Positions 54,542 through 63,500 of a stretch of DNA of 64,000 bases are shown one piece after another; positions within the stretch are counted from its first letter, which is position 1; every line of letters starts with the position of its first letter. The position numbers and the translations under genes are program-made. Source of the stretch: Verminephrobacter eiseniae EF01-2 (GTDB lineage Bacteria > Pseudomonadota > Gammaproteobacteria > Burkholderiales > Burkholderiaceae_C); assembly GCF_000015565.1 (NCBI RefSeq), contig NC_008786.1, positions 2,480,001 to 2,544,000 of the forward strand, read 5' to 3'. The notes under the pieces are model-generated. The model was not told where the DNA came from and made no database searches. It saw nothing but the letters and a program-made list of their open reading frames with translations.

Positions 54542-55521
54542 ACACCCCGCACAACGGCGCCGATGCCTTGGTGTCCATCCGGAACCTGCGCGTCGCATTC
54601 GACGATGGCAAGGCCAAAGTGCCGGTGCTGCACGGCATCGACCTGGATATCGACCCGGGCGAAGCGCTGGGCATCGTCGGCGAGTCCGGTTGCGGCAAAA
54701 GCGTGACCTGGCTGGCGGTGCTGGGCCTGCTCGGCGCGCGGGCACAGGTCAGTGGAACGGTATACCTGCGCGCAGAGCCGCTGCATACGCTGCGAGGCGA
54801 TCAACTGGCGCCGATTCGGGGCAAGCGCATCGCGATGATCTTCCAGGACCCGTCCTGCGCACTCAACCCGGTGCAGCGCATTGGCCGCCAATTGACCGAG
54901 GCACTGACGCTGCACCGTGCGCTGCGGGGCGCGCCGGCCAGGGCCGAGGCGCTGCGGCTGCTCGACAGGGTGCACATTCCGGACGCCAGGCAGCGGCTGG
55001 ACGCATATCCCCACGAACTATCGGGCGGCATGAACCAGCGCGTGATGATCGCGATGGCGCTGGCCGGTGAGCCCGAGCTTTTGGTGGCCGACGAACCCAC
55101 CACGGCCCTGGATACCACGATACAGGCGCAGATTCTGGCGCTGCTGGCCGAAATCCGGCAGGACAGCGCGATGGCGCTGGTCTTGATCTCGCACGACCTG
55201 GGGGTGATCGCCGACATGTGCGATCGGGTGCTGGTGATGTACGCCGGCCGGGTGGTCGAGCAGGCCCGGAGCCAGCGCCTGTTTCAGCACCCGCAGCATC
55301 CTTACACACAGGGCTTGCTGGGAGCGCTGCCCGACCTGCACCGGGCGCCCGAACGACTGGTTCCGATCGCCGGCAACGTGCCCGAGCCTGCCCACATGCC
55401 ACGGGGTTGCAGTTTTGGGCCGCGCTGCCGGCAGTTCCAGCCCGGCTGCGAACTGCATGCCCCTGTCCAGCGCCAGATCGGTGTCCAGCACCATGTGGCG
55501 TGTCATCGGGCGGGCGCATGA
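54538..55521 (+). CDS. ABC transporter ATPase (DppD/OppD type)
   Basis: A 327-aa nucleotide-binding subunit: Walker A GESGCGKS (48-55), signature LSGGMNQRV, Walker B ELLVADEPTTALD, H-loop LISHDLGVIADM, and the C-terminal oligopeptide-transporter domain with a GCSFGPRCRQFQPGCE cysteine cluster that may hold an iron-sulfur site. Overlaps neighbours by 4 bp at both ends. Confidence 0.94.
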   Translation: MNTPHNGADALVSIRNLRVAFDDGKAKVPVLHGIDLDIDPGEALGIVGESGCGKSVTWLAVLGLLGARAQVSGTVYLRAEPLHTLRGDQLAPIRGKRIAMIFQDPSCALNPVQRIGRQLTEALTLHRALRGAPARAEALRLLDRVHIPDARQRLDAYPHELSGGMNQRVMIAMALAGEPELLVADEPTTALDTTIQAQILALLAEIRQDSAMALVLISHDLGVIADMCDRVLVMYAGRVVEQARSQRLFQHPQHPYTQGLLGALPDLHRAPERLVPIAGNVPEPAHMPRGCSFGPRCRQFQPGCELHAPVQRQIGVQHHVACHRAGA

Positions 55522-55763
55522 GCGCCGCCCGGCCGCCCGAAGGCACTCATACCGCAGCCGAAGGCGAAGGTGTTCCAGTGAGTGCCGCCCGGCCGCCCGA
55601 AGGCGCTCATACCGCAGCCGAAGGCGGAGGTGTTCCAGTGAATGCCGCACGGTCGCCCGAAGGCGCTCATACCGCAGCCGAAGGCGAAGGTGCTCCAGTG
55701 AGTGCCGCCCGGCCGCCCGAAGGCGCTCATACCGCAGCCGAAGGCGGAGGCGAAGGTACTCCC
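55518..55763 (+). repeat. 60-bp start-codon repeat, four units
   Basis: Units begin at 55518, 55578, 55638 and 55698; the fourth has a 6-bp insertion. Each begins ATG/GTG-AGY-GCC and ends with GAAGGTGTTCCA or GGAGGTGTTCCA, i.e. a purine-rich stretch placed 7-9 bases before the next GTG. A partial, antisense-coding copy lies at 511-552 and two more units at 51771-51890. Confidence 0.93.
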
Positions 55764-56738
55764 GTGAGCGCCTTGCTCGACATCCGGGAACTCTCGCGCC
55801 ACTACCCGGTGCGCAACTCCCCATGGCCCTGGGGCAAATCGGTCAGCCTGCGCGCGGTCGACGGTGTTTCCCTGCGTTTGCCTGCGGGCAAAACCCTGGG
55901 TCTGGTGGGCGAATCGGGTTGCGGAAAATCCACCACTGCCCGCATGGTGCTCGGGCTCTTGCCGGCCAGCGGCGGACAGGTGCTTTTCGAGGGGCAACCG
56001 GTGCCATCGGTGCGCGGCCCCCGCTGGCGGGCTTTGCGCCAGCGGATGCAAATGGTCTACCAGAACCCGCTGGATGCACTCGACCGCCGGCTGCGCGTGC
56101 AAGACCAGGTGGCCGAGCCGCTGACGATTTTCCGGCAGGGTTCGATGGCCGAGCGCAACGAGCGCGCACGCGCAATGATGGCATCGGTGGGGCTGACGCC
56201 GCACCTGATGACCCGCTATCCGCATGAGCTTTCAGGCGGCCAGCGCCAGCGCGTGGTGCTGGCACGGGCATTGATCCTCGGGCCGTCCTTGCTGGTCTGC
56301 GATGAGCCTGTCTCGGCGCTGGACATGTCGATACAGGCGCAGGTGATCAATCTGCTGCAAGACATTCAGGAACGGCGGCAGGTGGCCTACCTGTTCATCA
56401 GCCACGACCTCAAGGTGGTGCGCCAGGTAAGCCATGAAGTGGCCGTGATGTACCTGGGCCGCATCGTCGAGCAAGGCGCCGCCGAAGATTTGTTCCGCCG
56501 CCCGGCGCACCCTTACACGCAGGCCCTGGTGTCGGCCGTCCCGTCGCCATGGCGCAGCGCGGGCTTGCCCCGCATCGTGCTGCAAGGTGATCCGCCCCGC
56601 CCCGGCGCGCTGTCTGCGGGATGCGCCTTCCACAGCCGGTGCGCGCAGGCCATGCCATCGTGCCGGGTCGTGCGGCCCGAACTGCAACCCATCGCACCCG
56701 GCCGCACAGCCGCGTGCCACCTCCTTGCGCGGGCTTGA
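55518..56738 (+). CDS. ABC transporter ATPase (DppF/OppF type) with a repeated N-terminal leader
   Basis: A 406-aa frame whose residues 1-82 are four copies of a 20-aa repeat (SAARPPEGAHTAAEGEGAPV and variants), followed from about residue 83 by an ordinary OppF-type ATPase: RELSRHYPVRN, Walker A GESGCGKS, signature LSGGQRQRV, Walker B LLVCDEPVSALD, ISHDLKVVRQVS. In-frame GTG codons at 55578, 55638, 55698 and 55764 could each start the protein; the last gives normal length. The repeat is disordered and Pro/Gly/Glu-rich. If the longest form is made it would carry an 82-residue extension. Confidence 0.92.
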   Translation: MSAARPPEGTHTAAEGEGVPVSAARPPEGAHTAAEGGGVPVNAARSPEGAHTAAEGEGAPVSAARPPEGAHTAAEGGGEGTPVSALLDIRELSRHYPVRNSPWPWGKSVSLRAVDGVSLRLPAGKTLGLVGESGCGKSTTARMVLGLLPASGGQVLFEGQPVPSVRGPRWRALRQRMQMVYQNPLDALDRRLRVQDQVAEPLTIFRQGSMAERNERARAMMASVGLTPHLMTRYPHELSGGQRQRVVLARALILGPSLLVCDEPVSALDMSIQAQVINLLQDIQERRQVAYLFISHDLKVVRQVSHEVAVMYLGRIVEQGAAEDLFRRPAHPYTQALVSAVPSPWRSAGLPRIVLQGDPPRPGALSAGCAFHSRCAQAMPSCRVVRPELQPIAPGRTAACHLLARA

Positions 56739-56744
56739 TCGGGT

Positions 56745-57677
56745 ATGTCGTCCTACATCGTTGCGCGTCTGCTGCGGGCCCTGGTGACGGTTTTTCTCGT
56801 CCTCAGCTTTGCTTTCGTGATCCTGCGGCTGTCGGGGGATCCGGCCCTGCTGATCATGTCGCCCGATGTGCCGCCCGAAGCGATCGAAGCGTTTCGCCGC
56901 AGTTGGGGACTGGATGCTTCCTTGTGGCAGCAGTACCTGGGGTTTTTCCGCAACCTGCTGCAAGGCCAATTCGGTTACTCGATGCGCGACCGCAGCCCCG
57001 CGATGGCGCTGGTCATGCAGCATCTGCCCGCCACATTGGCCATCACGCTGCCGGCTTTTGCGCTCAAGCTGGCGCTCGGCATTCCCGCCGGCATGTTCGC
57101 TGCCTTGCACCGCAATTCGGCCATCGATCGGTGCGTGATGGGCTTGGCCGTCGCCGGCCACACCATCCCCGGCTTCGTTCTCGGACTGGTGCTGGTGCTG
57201 GTCTTTGCCGTCGGCCTGGGCTGGTTGCCCAGCGGCGGCAATGCCGGTTGGCAACACGCCATCTTGCCGGTGCTGACCCTGAGCCTGGGGGGCGCTGCCG
57301 TGCTGGCCCGCTTCACCCGCTCGGCGATGCTGGAGGTGATGGGCCAGGCTTACATCCGGACCGCATTGGCCAAGGGCTTGCTCTGGCGCGCGGTCGTGCT
57401 CCGGCACGCCTTGCCCAATGCCGCCATTGCGACCGTGACGATCGTTGGCTTCATGGTCGGCAGTCTGGTCGCTGGCGCGGTGGTGGTCGAGAGCGTTTTC
57501 TCCTGGCCCGGCGTCGGGCGGCTGCTGGTCACGGCTGTCGCCAACCGCGATCTGGCGGTGGTTCAGAGCCTGCTATTGCTCGTGGCCGCCACCATGGTGA
57601 CGGCCAATCTCATCGTCGACGCCCTGTACGGGTGGATCGATCCCCGGTTGCGCCGCAGCTCGGCGGCAAAGGCTTGA
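56745..57677 (+). CDS. ABC transporter permease (DppB/OppB type)
   Basis: A 310-aa permease with six TM helices: N-terminal YIVARLLRALVTVFLVLSFA, then DPALLIMSP, the EAA-like coupling loop (YIRTALAKGLLWRAVVLRHALPN, shown here as a region near residue 205-227), and VESVFSWPGVGRLLVTAVANRD. It lies 6 bp after the ATPase gene. Confidence 0.94.
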   Translation: MSSYIVARLLRALVTVFLVLSFAFVILRLSGDPALLIMSPDVPPEAIEAFRRSWGLDASLWQQYLGFFRNLLQGQFGYSMRDRSPAMALVMQHLPATLAITLPAFALKLALGIPAGMFAALHRNSAIDRCVMGLAVAGHTIPGFVLGLVLVLVFAVGLGWLPSGGNAGWQHAILPVLTLSLGGAAVLARFTRSAMLEVMGQAYIRTALAKGLLWRAVVLRHALPNAAIATVTIVGFMVGSLVAGAVVVESVFSWPGVGRLLVTAVANRDLAVVQSLLLLVAATMVTANLIVDALYGWIDPRLRRSSAAKA

Positions 57678-57680
57678 GAC

Positions 57681-58604
57681 ATGAAAGTCATCCCCTTTTC
57701 GGCCCAAGCCCAGGCCCAGGCCCAGGCCCGGACGCCGGGCAGCGCGCCCTCGTCCCGGCCCGAGCGTCTGCGCCGCCTGCTGCGGTCTTATCCGCCGCTG
57801 GTGCTGCTGTGCGGCCTGTGGACGCTGGCCATACTCGGCGTCGCACTGCTGGCCGGCGAACTGGCCCCTTATGCCCACAGCCAGATCGACCTGCAGGCCA
57901 GGCTGTCCCCGCCGATCTTCATGGGCGGATCGGCCAGCCACTGGCTGGGCACGGATGAACTGGGCCGGGATGTTCTGTCGCGTTTGCTGGCCTCCATCCG
58001 CATCAGCTTGCTGGTGGCCTTCATCAGCACCATCTTGTCGGCCACGCTGGGGGTCTTTCTGGGATTCCTGGCGGCCCACTTCAGGGGCTGGGTGGAGCAA
58101 CTCATCCTGATCCTGGTCGATTTTCAGGCGTCGATGCCGTTCATGATCATTGCCCTGGCCGTGCTGGCCTTTCTGGGCAACACGCTCCCGTTGTTCATCG
58201 CCCTGATGGGGCTGTACGGATGGGAGCGCGCCACCCGCATCACCCGGGGGCTGACCATCGCCGCCAATGAGCAGGGGTATGCCGCTGCGGTTGCCGACAT
58301 CGGCGCCTCGCCGATGCGGGTGTACCTGGTGCATGTGCTGCCCAACATCGCCAGCACCCTCATCGTCAGTGTCACGCTGACGTTTCCCGAAGTGATCTTG
58401 CTGGAGTCGGGCCTGTCGTTCCTGGGCCTTGGCGTGCAACCCCCGATGACCAGTCTGGGCAACATGGTCGGTTATGGCCGTGAATACCTGCAGACGGCGC
58501 CCTGGTTGTTGCTGATTCCCAGCGCCGTGATCGTGCTGACCTCCTTTTCGGTGAGCACATTGGGCGACTGGTTGCGCGATCGGCTGGACCCCACCTTGCG
58601 CTGA
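57681..58604 (+). CDS. ABC transporter permease (DppC/OppC type)
   Basis: A 307-aa second permease: HWLGTDELGRDVLSRLLASI, the coupling loop RITRGLTIAANEQGYAAAVA, and ESGLSFLGLGVQPPMTSLGN. The N-terminus contains a QAQAQAQA run from a hexanucleotide repeat (GCCCAG) at about 57703-57727. Completes a five-gene transporter operon with 4 bp after dppB. Confidence 0.94.
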   Translation: MKVIPFSAQAQAQAQARTPGSAPSSRPERLRRLLRSYPPLVLLCGLWTLAILGVALLAGELAPYAHSQIDLQARLSPPIFMGGSASHWLGTDELGRDVLSRLLASIRISLLVAFISTILSATLGVFLGFLAAHFRGWVEQLILILVDFQASMPFMIIALAVLAFLGNTLPLFIALMGLYGWERATRITRGLTIAANEQGYAAAVADIGASPMRVYLVHVLPNIASTLIVSVTLTFPEVILLESGLSFLGLGVQPPMTSLGNMVGYGREYLQTAPWLLLIPSAVIVLTSFSVSTLGDWLRDRLDPTLR

Positions 58605-58668
58605 CCGAAAGCGCGTCGGCATTGCCATCGATTGCCATCGATTTCCATTTTCCCGAGCGGAGACCATC

Positions 58669-60207
58669 ATGAGAAAAAAGAACGTGCTGCTGATCGTCGT
58701 GGACCAGTGGCGGGGGGACACCCTGCCGATGCTCGGGCACCCGGTGGTCAAGACGCCCCATATCGCGGCCCTGGCCGATGAAGGCGTCACCTTCAGGCGC
58801 CACTACACCCAGGCGGTGCCTTGCGGCCCGGGCCGTGCCAGTTTGCTCACCGGGCTGTACATGATGAACCACCGGGCGGTTCAGAACACCATACCGCTGG
58901 ATGCGCGCCACACCAACATCGCGTTCGAAGTGCGCAAAGCCGGCTACGATCCGGCCCTGGTCGGGTACACCACCACCACCCCCGACCCGCGCGTGAACGC
59001 GCATTCAGACCCGCGCTTTACCGTGCTCGGCGCCGACATGGAGGGCTGGCGGCCCGTCGGCTCCTGGGGCCTGAAGATGGAGGCTTACTTCGCGTGGCTC
59101 GCTGCACAGGGCTACGCCTTGCCCGAGAACCCCTGGGACATCTGGCTGCCCCAAGACATGGGCCCCGGTGAAATCGGCGCGAGCCGGCAAGCCAGCCGCG
59201 TTCCTGCGCATCTGTCCGATACGGTCTGGTTCACCGACCGGGGGCTGGATTACCTGCACGGCGCCCGGCGCAAGCCCTGGTTTCTGCACCTGGGCTACTG
59301 GCGGCCGCACCCGCCATTCATTGCCCCGGCGCCGTACCATGAGATGTACGACCCCGCGCAATGCCCTGCGCCCGTGCGCGCGGCCAGTGCGCAGGCCGAA
59401 GCGCAGCAGCACCCTTTGCTGCGTTATTACCTGGAAAACATCCAGCGCAGCAGCTTCTTTCAAAATGGCAAGGGTCTGGGCAGCCAGATGGACGACGCCG
59501 AAGTGCGCCAGATGCGCGCGACCTACTATGGACTGATGACCGAAATCGATGCCCAGCTCGGGCGTGTCTTTGCTTACCTCAAGGAGACGGGGCAGTGGGA
59601 CGACACCCTGATTGTCCTGACCAGCGACCATGGCGAGCAACTGGGCGATCACCATCTGCTGGGCAAGATCGGGTACTTCGACCAGAGCTACCACATTCCG
59701 ATGCTGATACGGGACCCGTCCCGCGCCGCCGATGGCACGCGCGGCACGCAGGTCGATCACTTCACCGAGACCATCGACACCATGCCGACATTGCTCGACT
59801 GGCTCGGACAGCCCGCACCCCGGGCCTGCGACGGCCGCTCGCTGCTGCCCTTCGTTCATGCCGGCGCAGCCCCTGCGGACTGGCGCACCGAAGTCCACTA
59901 CGAATACGACTTTCGCGACATCTTCTACTCCCGCCCCGAGACCGCACTGGGCCTGAAAATGGACGAATGCGCGCTGGCGGTGGTGCAGGACGAAAACTGG
60001 AAATATGTGCACTTCGCAGCCTCGGCGCCCCTGTTCTTCGATCTGCGGCGTGACCCGTCGCAACTCGACAGCGTCGCGGGTCAGCCGGAATACGCCGCGC
60101 AGCAACTGGTCTATGCACAAAAAATGCTCAATTGGCGCTTGCAGCACGCGGAGCGGACATTGACCGGCTACGCCGCATCGCCGCAAGGGCTGCGCTGCCG
60201 GCGGTGA
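58669..60207 (+). CDS. Phosphonate monoester hydrolase / phosphodiesterase (alkaline-phosphatase superfamily)
   Basis: A 512-aa hydrolase close to the rhizobial PMH family: KKNVLLIVVDQWRGD with metal-binding D12, formylglycine-type Cys C52 in VPCGPGRASLLTG, MMNHRAVQNTIPLD, LHLGYWRPHPPFIAPAPYH, and the metal site LTSDHGEQLGDHHLLGKIGY. These enzymes hydrolyse phosphonate monoesters, phosphodiesters and some sulfate esters after Cys is oxidised to formylglycine. The sequence lacks a signal peptide. Its place right after the Dpp-type transporter suggests that the ester is imported first and then hydrolysed in the cytoplasm. Confidence 0.92.
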   Translation: MRKKNVLLIVVDQWRGDTLPMLGHPVVKTPHIAALADEGVTFRRHYTQAVPCGPGRASLLTGLYMMNHRAVQNTIPLDARHTNIAFEVRKAGYDPALVGYTTTTPDPRVNAHSDPRFTVLGADMEGWRPVGSWGLKMEAYFAWLAAQGYALPENPWDIWLPQDMGPGEIGASRQASRVPAHLSDTVWFTDRGLDYLHGARRKPWFLHLGYWRPHPPFIAPAPYHEMYDPAQCPAPVRAASAQAEAQQHPLLRYYLENIQRSSFFQNGKGLGSQMDDAEVRQMRATYYGLMTEIDAQLGRVFAYLKETGQWDDTLIVLTSDHGEQLGDHHLLGKIGYFDQSYHIPMLIRDPSRAADGTRGTQVDHFTETIDTMPTLLDWLGQPAPRACDGRSLLPFVHAGAAPADWRTEVHYEYDFRDIFYSRPETALGLKMDECALAVVQDENWKYVHFAASAPLFFDLRRDPSQLDSVAGQPEYAAQQLVYAQKMLNWRLQHAERTLTGYAASPQGLRCRR

Positions 60208-60959
60208 GCCGCGCTGGCGCTCGCGGCAGTGGCGCGGGTGAGTCCGTGAGTCCGTGAATCCGCGGCACGCGCGCCCGGCCCGCAGCCCGCAGCCAGGTCA
60301 CTGAGGTTTGGCCACCACTCCGCGCCGCTGGTCAGATCAGGCCCGAAGGTGCTGCAAGCCGGGCCGGGCGAAAAGTATTGGAAACGCTCAGGGATTCGCT
60401 ATTGGCGCCACGGGTCGATGCGTCGATAGGCAGTCATTCCATTTGTCTTTTCCCTGGGGTCGACGAAGAACAGCCGCCTTGGCGCCTGCCTTGGCTGCGG
60501 GCGAATCTGCGCCCATTCCTGGCGCTTCGCTTTTGGCGCGCACATCAGGGGGGCCGGGCATTTCCGACGGGAGCATCTGCCGCCATGCGCAGTGCCTGTC
60601 GCTTTTGCAACAAACAACGACGATCCCATGTTAAGGGGCGGGCTCGATCCCGGACTATCCTGCAACCCCAGAAACGGCAGTTGACCGCTCCCCGGCATCC
60701 CGGAGACCGCATGTGCTTGGAATTTCTCCTCTTCGCGGGCTTGCACCGATCAGGTAAGAGCGCCATGCACCCGATGGCATCGCCGCAGGTAGCGCCATGC
60801 TGCGTTGCTCCTTCTTGCGCCCGGCAGGGCGCAGCGTCGCCGCATCGTGCCTGGATCGCCGATGACGGCGCACGCGGGCGCATTCGACTGCCGTTTCCAG
60901 GGTAACCAGATCACACCAGATCACGCATGGTCACATCAGAGAAGATACAAGGAGACACA
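60208..60959. other. Spacer without a confident gene
   Basis: About 750 bp with many stops in all frames and no convincing protein. Longer frames on both strands (for example 60378-60905) are Arg/Ser/Pro-rich and have no domain-like sequence. The last 20 bp contain the AAGGAG that serves the next gene. It could be a decayed gene, but I see no recognisable part. Confidence 0.5.
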
Positions 60960-61649
60960 GTGGAGACATTTGATTTCATATGGTCCGATCTGGCGAGCAT
61001 TGCCGCCATGACCGTTCAGCACATCGAGATTGTCGGTGTCGGCATCGGCCTGGCCATCTTGACCGGCGTGCCGCTCGGCATTCTGATCACCGGCAACGCG
61101 GGCCTGGCGAAAGTCGTGCTGTACACGGCGGCCATGATCATGACGATTCCATCCGTGGCGCTGTTTGGCCTCATGATTCCGGTGCTCTCCGTCATCGGCC
61201 AGGGCATCGGCTTTTTGCCCACCGTGATCGCGCTGTTTCTCTACGCGCAGTTGCCCATCGTGCGCAACACCTACACCGCGATTACCAATATCGACCCGGC
61301 GCTGCGCGAAGCCGCCAAGGCCATGGGCATGAAGACCGGCGAGCGGCTGCGCAAGGTGGAGCTGCCGATTGCCTTGCCCATCATCATGGCCGGGGTGCGC
61401 ATGGCGGTGGTGATCAATGTGGGCGTTGCCGCGATTGCGGCCTACATCGGCGCCGGCGGCCTTGGCAAGCTCATCAGCCGCGGCATCTCCCAATCCGACC
61501 CGCGCCAGTTGATCGCCGGCGCCATCCTGATCAGCGTGCTGGCCATCGCAGCCGATTTTGCTCTGGGCTGCTTGCAGCGGCTGCTGACGCCCAAAGGGTT
61601 GCGCTCCGCACCATGGCTGGCAGGTTTTCGCAAATATCGGCCATCATGA
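60960..61649 (+). CDS. OpuB-type ABC transporter permease
   Basis: A 229-aa permease of the glycine betaine/choline/carnitine family (OpuBB-like): AILTGVPLGILITG, PSVALFGLMIPVL, the coupling loop EAAKAMGMKTGERLRKVELP and NVGVAAIAAYIGAGGLGKLI. The GTG at 60960 has AAGGAG six bases upstream, better placed than the earlier in-frame start. It is the first of four overlapping genes. Confidence 0.93.
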   Translation: METFDFIWSDLASIAAMTVQHIEIVGVGIGLAILTGVPLGILITGNAGLAKVVLYTAAMIMTIPSVALFGLMIPVLSVIGQGIGFLPTVIALFLYAQLPIVRNTYTAITNIDPALREAAKAMGMKTGERLRKVELPIALPIIMAGVRMAVVINVGVAAIAAYIGAGGLGKLISRGISQSDPRQLIAGAILISVLAIAADFALGCLQRLLTPKGLRSAPWLAGFRKYRPS

Positions 61650-62758
61650 TCAGGCTCTCTGAACTCACCAAGCGCTATGGCGGGGCCTGCGTGGTGGACC
61701 GCATCGACATGGAAGTGGGCGCGGGCGAAATCTGCGTGCTGCTGGGGCCATCGGGGTGCGGCAAGACGACCACGCTCAAGATGATCAACCGTCTGGTGCA
61801 ACCGACTTCCGGCAAGATTTTTCTCGAAGGCAGGGACACCGACGACTTCGACGTGGTGGAGTTGCGCCGTCGCATCGGTTACGTGATTCAGCAGATCGGC
61901 CTGTTTCCAAACATGACGGTCGAGGAAAACATCTGCGTGGTGCCGCACCTGCTGGGGTGGGACAAGGCCCGGGCGCGGCGGCGGGCGGCGCAGTTGCTCG
62001 ACATCGTGGCGCTCGATCCGGCCATCTACCTCGCGCGCTACCCGAAGGACCTGTCGGGCGGCCAGGCGCAGCGCGTCGGCGTGGCGCGGGCGCTGGCCGC
62101 CGATCCCCCGCTCATGCTGATGGATGAGCCGTTCGGCGCCATCGATCCGATCAACCGGGAGTTGATTCAGGACGAATTTCTCCAGATTCAGCGGCAGGTC
62201 AAAAAGACCATCCTCTTTGTCAGCCACGACATCGACGAGGCGGTGAAGATGGCCGACAAGATTGCCATTTTCCGTGGCGGCCGGCTCGAGCAGTTCGATA
62301 CGCCCGACCACATCCTGGCGCGACCGGCCAGCCCGTTCATTGCCGACTTCGTTGGCGCCGACCGCGCACTCAAGCGCTTGCGCCTGCTGCGCGCCCGCGA
62401 TGCGCTGACGGCCTGCCATTGCGCGCTGCGCATCGGCCAGAGCAGCGCGCGCGCAAAGGCGCTGATGGCCGAATTCGCATCGCTGCTTGGCAGCGACCAG
62501 ATCGTGCTTCTCGACGAAGACGACAAGCCCCTGGGTTGCCTGACGCGCGCCGGGTTGCCCGATGGCGCCCTGAGCGCTGCGTACGCCATCCCGATGCAGG
62601 AAATGGCGCATTCCGGCGACGATCTGCGTTCCGTGGTGTCGTCCATGTTCGCCAGCGGCACTGCGTGCTTGCCCACGGTGGACGACGATGGCCGGTTTGT
62701 CGGCTATGTCAGTCAGGCGCGCGTCGTCGAGTTGCTGCGCATCAGAGGGCAGACATGA
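61646..62758 (+). CDS. OpuB-type ABC transporter ATPase with CBS domains
   Basis: A 370-aa ATPase (OpuBA-like): Walker A GPSGCGKTT (34-42), YVIQQIGLFPNMTVEENI, signature LSGGQAQRVGVARAL, Walker B PLMLMDEPFGAIDP, and SHDIDEAVKMADKIAI. The C-terminal 110 residues resemble CBS domains, which sense ionic strength in OpuA-type systems. ATGA overlaps at both ends. Confidence 0.94.
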   Translation: MIRLSELTKRYGGACVVDRIDMEVGAGEICVLLGPSGCGKTTTLKMINRLVQPTSGKIFLEGRDTDDFDVVELRRRIGYVIQQIGLFPNMTVEENICVVPHLLGWDKARARRRAAQLLDIVALDPAIYLARYPKDLSGGQAQRVGVARALAADPPLMLMDEPFGAIDPINRELIQDEFLQIQRQVKKTILFVSHDIDEAVKMADKIAIFRGGRLEQFDTPDHILARPASPFIADFVGADRALKRLRLLRARDALTACHCALRIGQSSARAKALMAEFASLLGSDQIVLLDEDDKPLGCLTRAGLPDGALSAAYAIPMQEMAHSGDDLRSVVSSMFASGTACLPTVDDDGRFVGYVSQARVVELLRIRGQT

Positions 62759-63486
62759 AACTGGCGCAGTATTCTTGGCGCCCTTGCCTGGCCACTGCGC
62801 TGGCGGTGTGCACGCCGGCCCATGCGGCGGGCCGGGACATCGTTGACGGATTGATGCAATTTCGCAGCGACATCGCGTACCAGTCCATCCAGCTCATGAC
62901 GATGGTTGCCATCGCCGGCGCGCTTGCCATCGTGGCGGCAGTGCCGCTCGGCATCTGCATGAGTCGGCCAGCGCAGCGCCGCGCAGCCGTCATCATGCAG
63001 GTGCTCAATGTCGGGCAGGCCATTCCCAAGCTGGCACTGCTGGCGCTGGCGATGAGCGTGCTGGGCATCGGCACGGTGCCGGCGATTTTTGGCCTGTGGG
63101 TGGCCACCCTGTTGCCGATCGCGCAAAACACCTATGAAGGCTTGCGGGCGGTGCCGCGCGCACTGATCGAGGCGGCCACCGGAATGGGCATGACGCCGCT
63201 GCAGATTCTCTGGCGCGTCGAGTTGCCCAATGCGCTGTACGTCATCTTTGCCGGCATTCGGACGGCGCTGGCCATTACCGTCGGGACGGCGCCGCTCGCC
63301 TTTCTGATCGGTGGCGGCGGACTTGGCGAGTTGATCTTTACCGGCATCGATCTCAACGATTTCACCATGTTGCTGGCAGGCGCAATACCCATTGCCCTGT
63401 TGGCAATCCTTACCGATGCAGTCCTTGGACTGGTGCAACGCAAGCTGGTCTCGCGTGGTGTCACCCCCTGCGACGGAAAAAACTGA
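62755..63486 (+). CDS. OpuB-type ABC transporter permease
   Basis: A 243-aa second permease (OpuBD-like) with a signal-like N-terminus and five to six TM helices: AAVPLGICMSRPAQRRAAVI, VGQAIPKLALLALAMSVLG, the coupling loop EAATGMGMTPLQILWRVELP and FLIGGGGLGELIFTGIDLND. Overlaps the ATPase stop by ATGA. Confidence 0.94.
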   Translation: MKLAQYSWRPCLATALAVCTPAHAAGRDIVDGLMQFRSDIAYQSIQLMTMVAIAGALAIVAAVPLGICMSRPAQRRAAVIMQVLNVGQAIPKLALLALAMSVLGIGTVPAIFGLWVATLLPIAQNTYEGLRAVPRALIEAATGMGMTPLQILWRVELPNALYVIFAGIRTALAITVGTAPLAFLIGGGGLGELIFTGIDLNDFTMLLAGAIPIALLAILTDAVLGLVQRKLVSRGVTPCDGKN

Positions 63487-63500
63487 AAGTTGAGGAAACC

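Noticed and set aside
55518..55763. CRISPR array
   Set aside because: The 60-bp units are directly adjacent without spacers, are in coding phase, and no cas genes are present.
60378..60905. 175-codon plus-strand frame in the spacer before the OpuB operon
   Set aside because: Composition is Arg/Pro/Ser-rich without domain character, and overlapping frames on both strands are similarly open.
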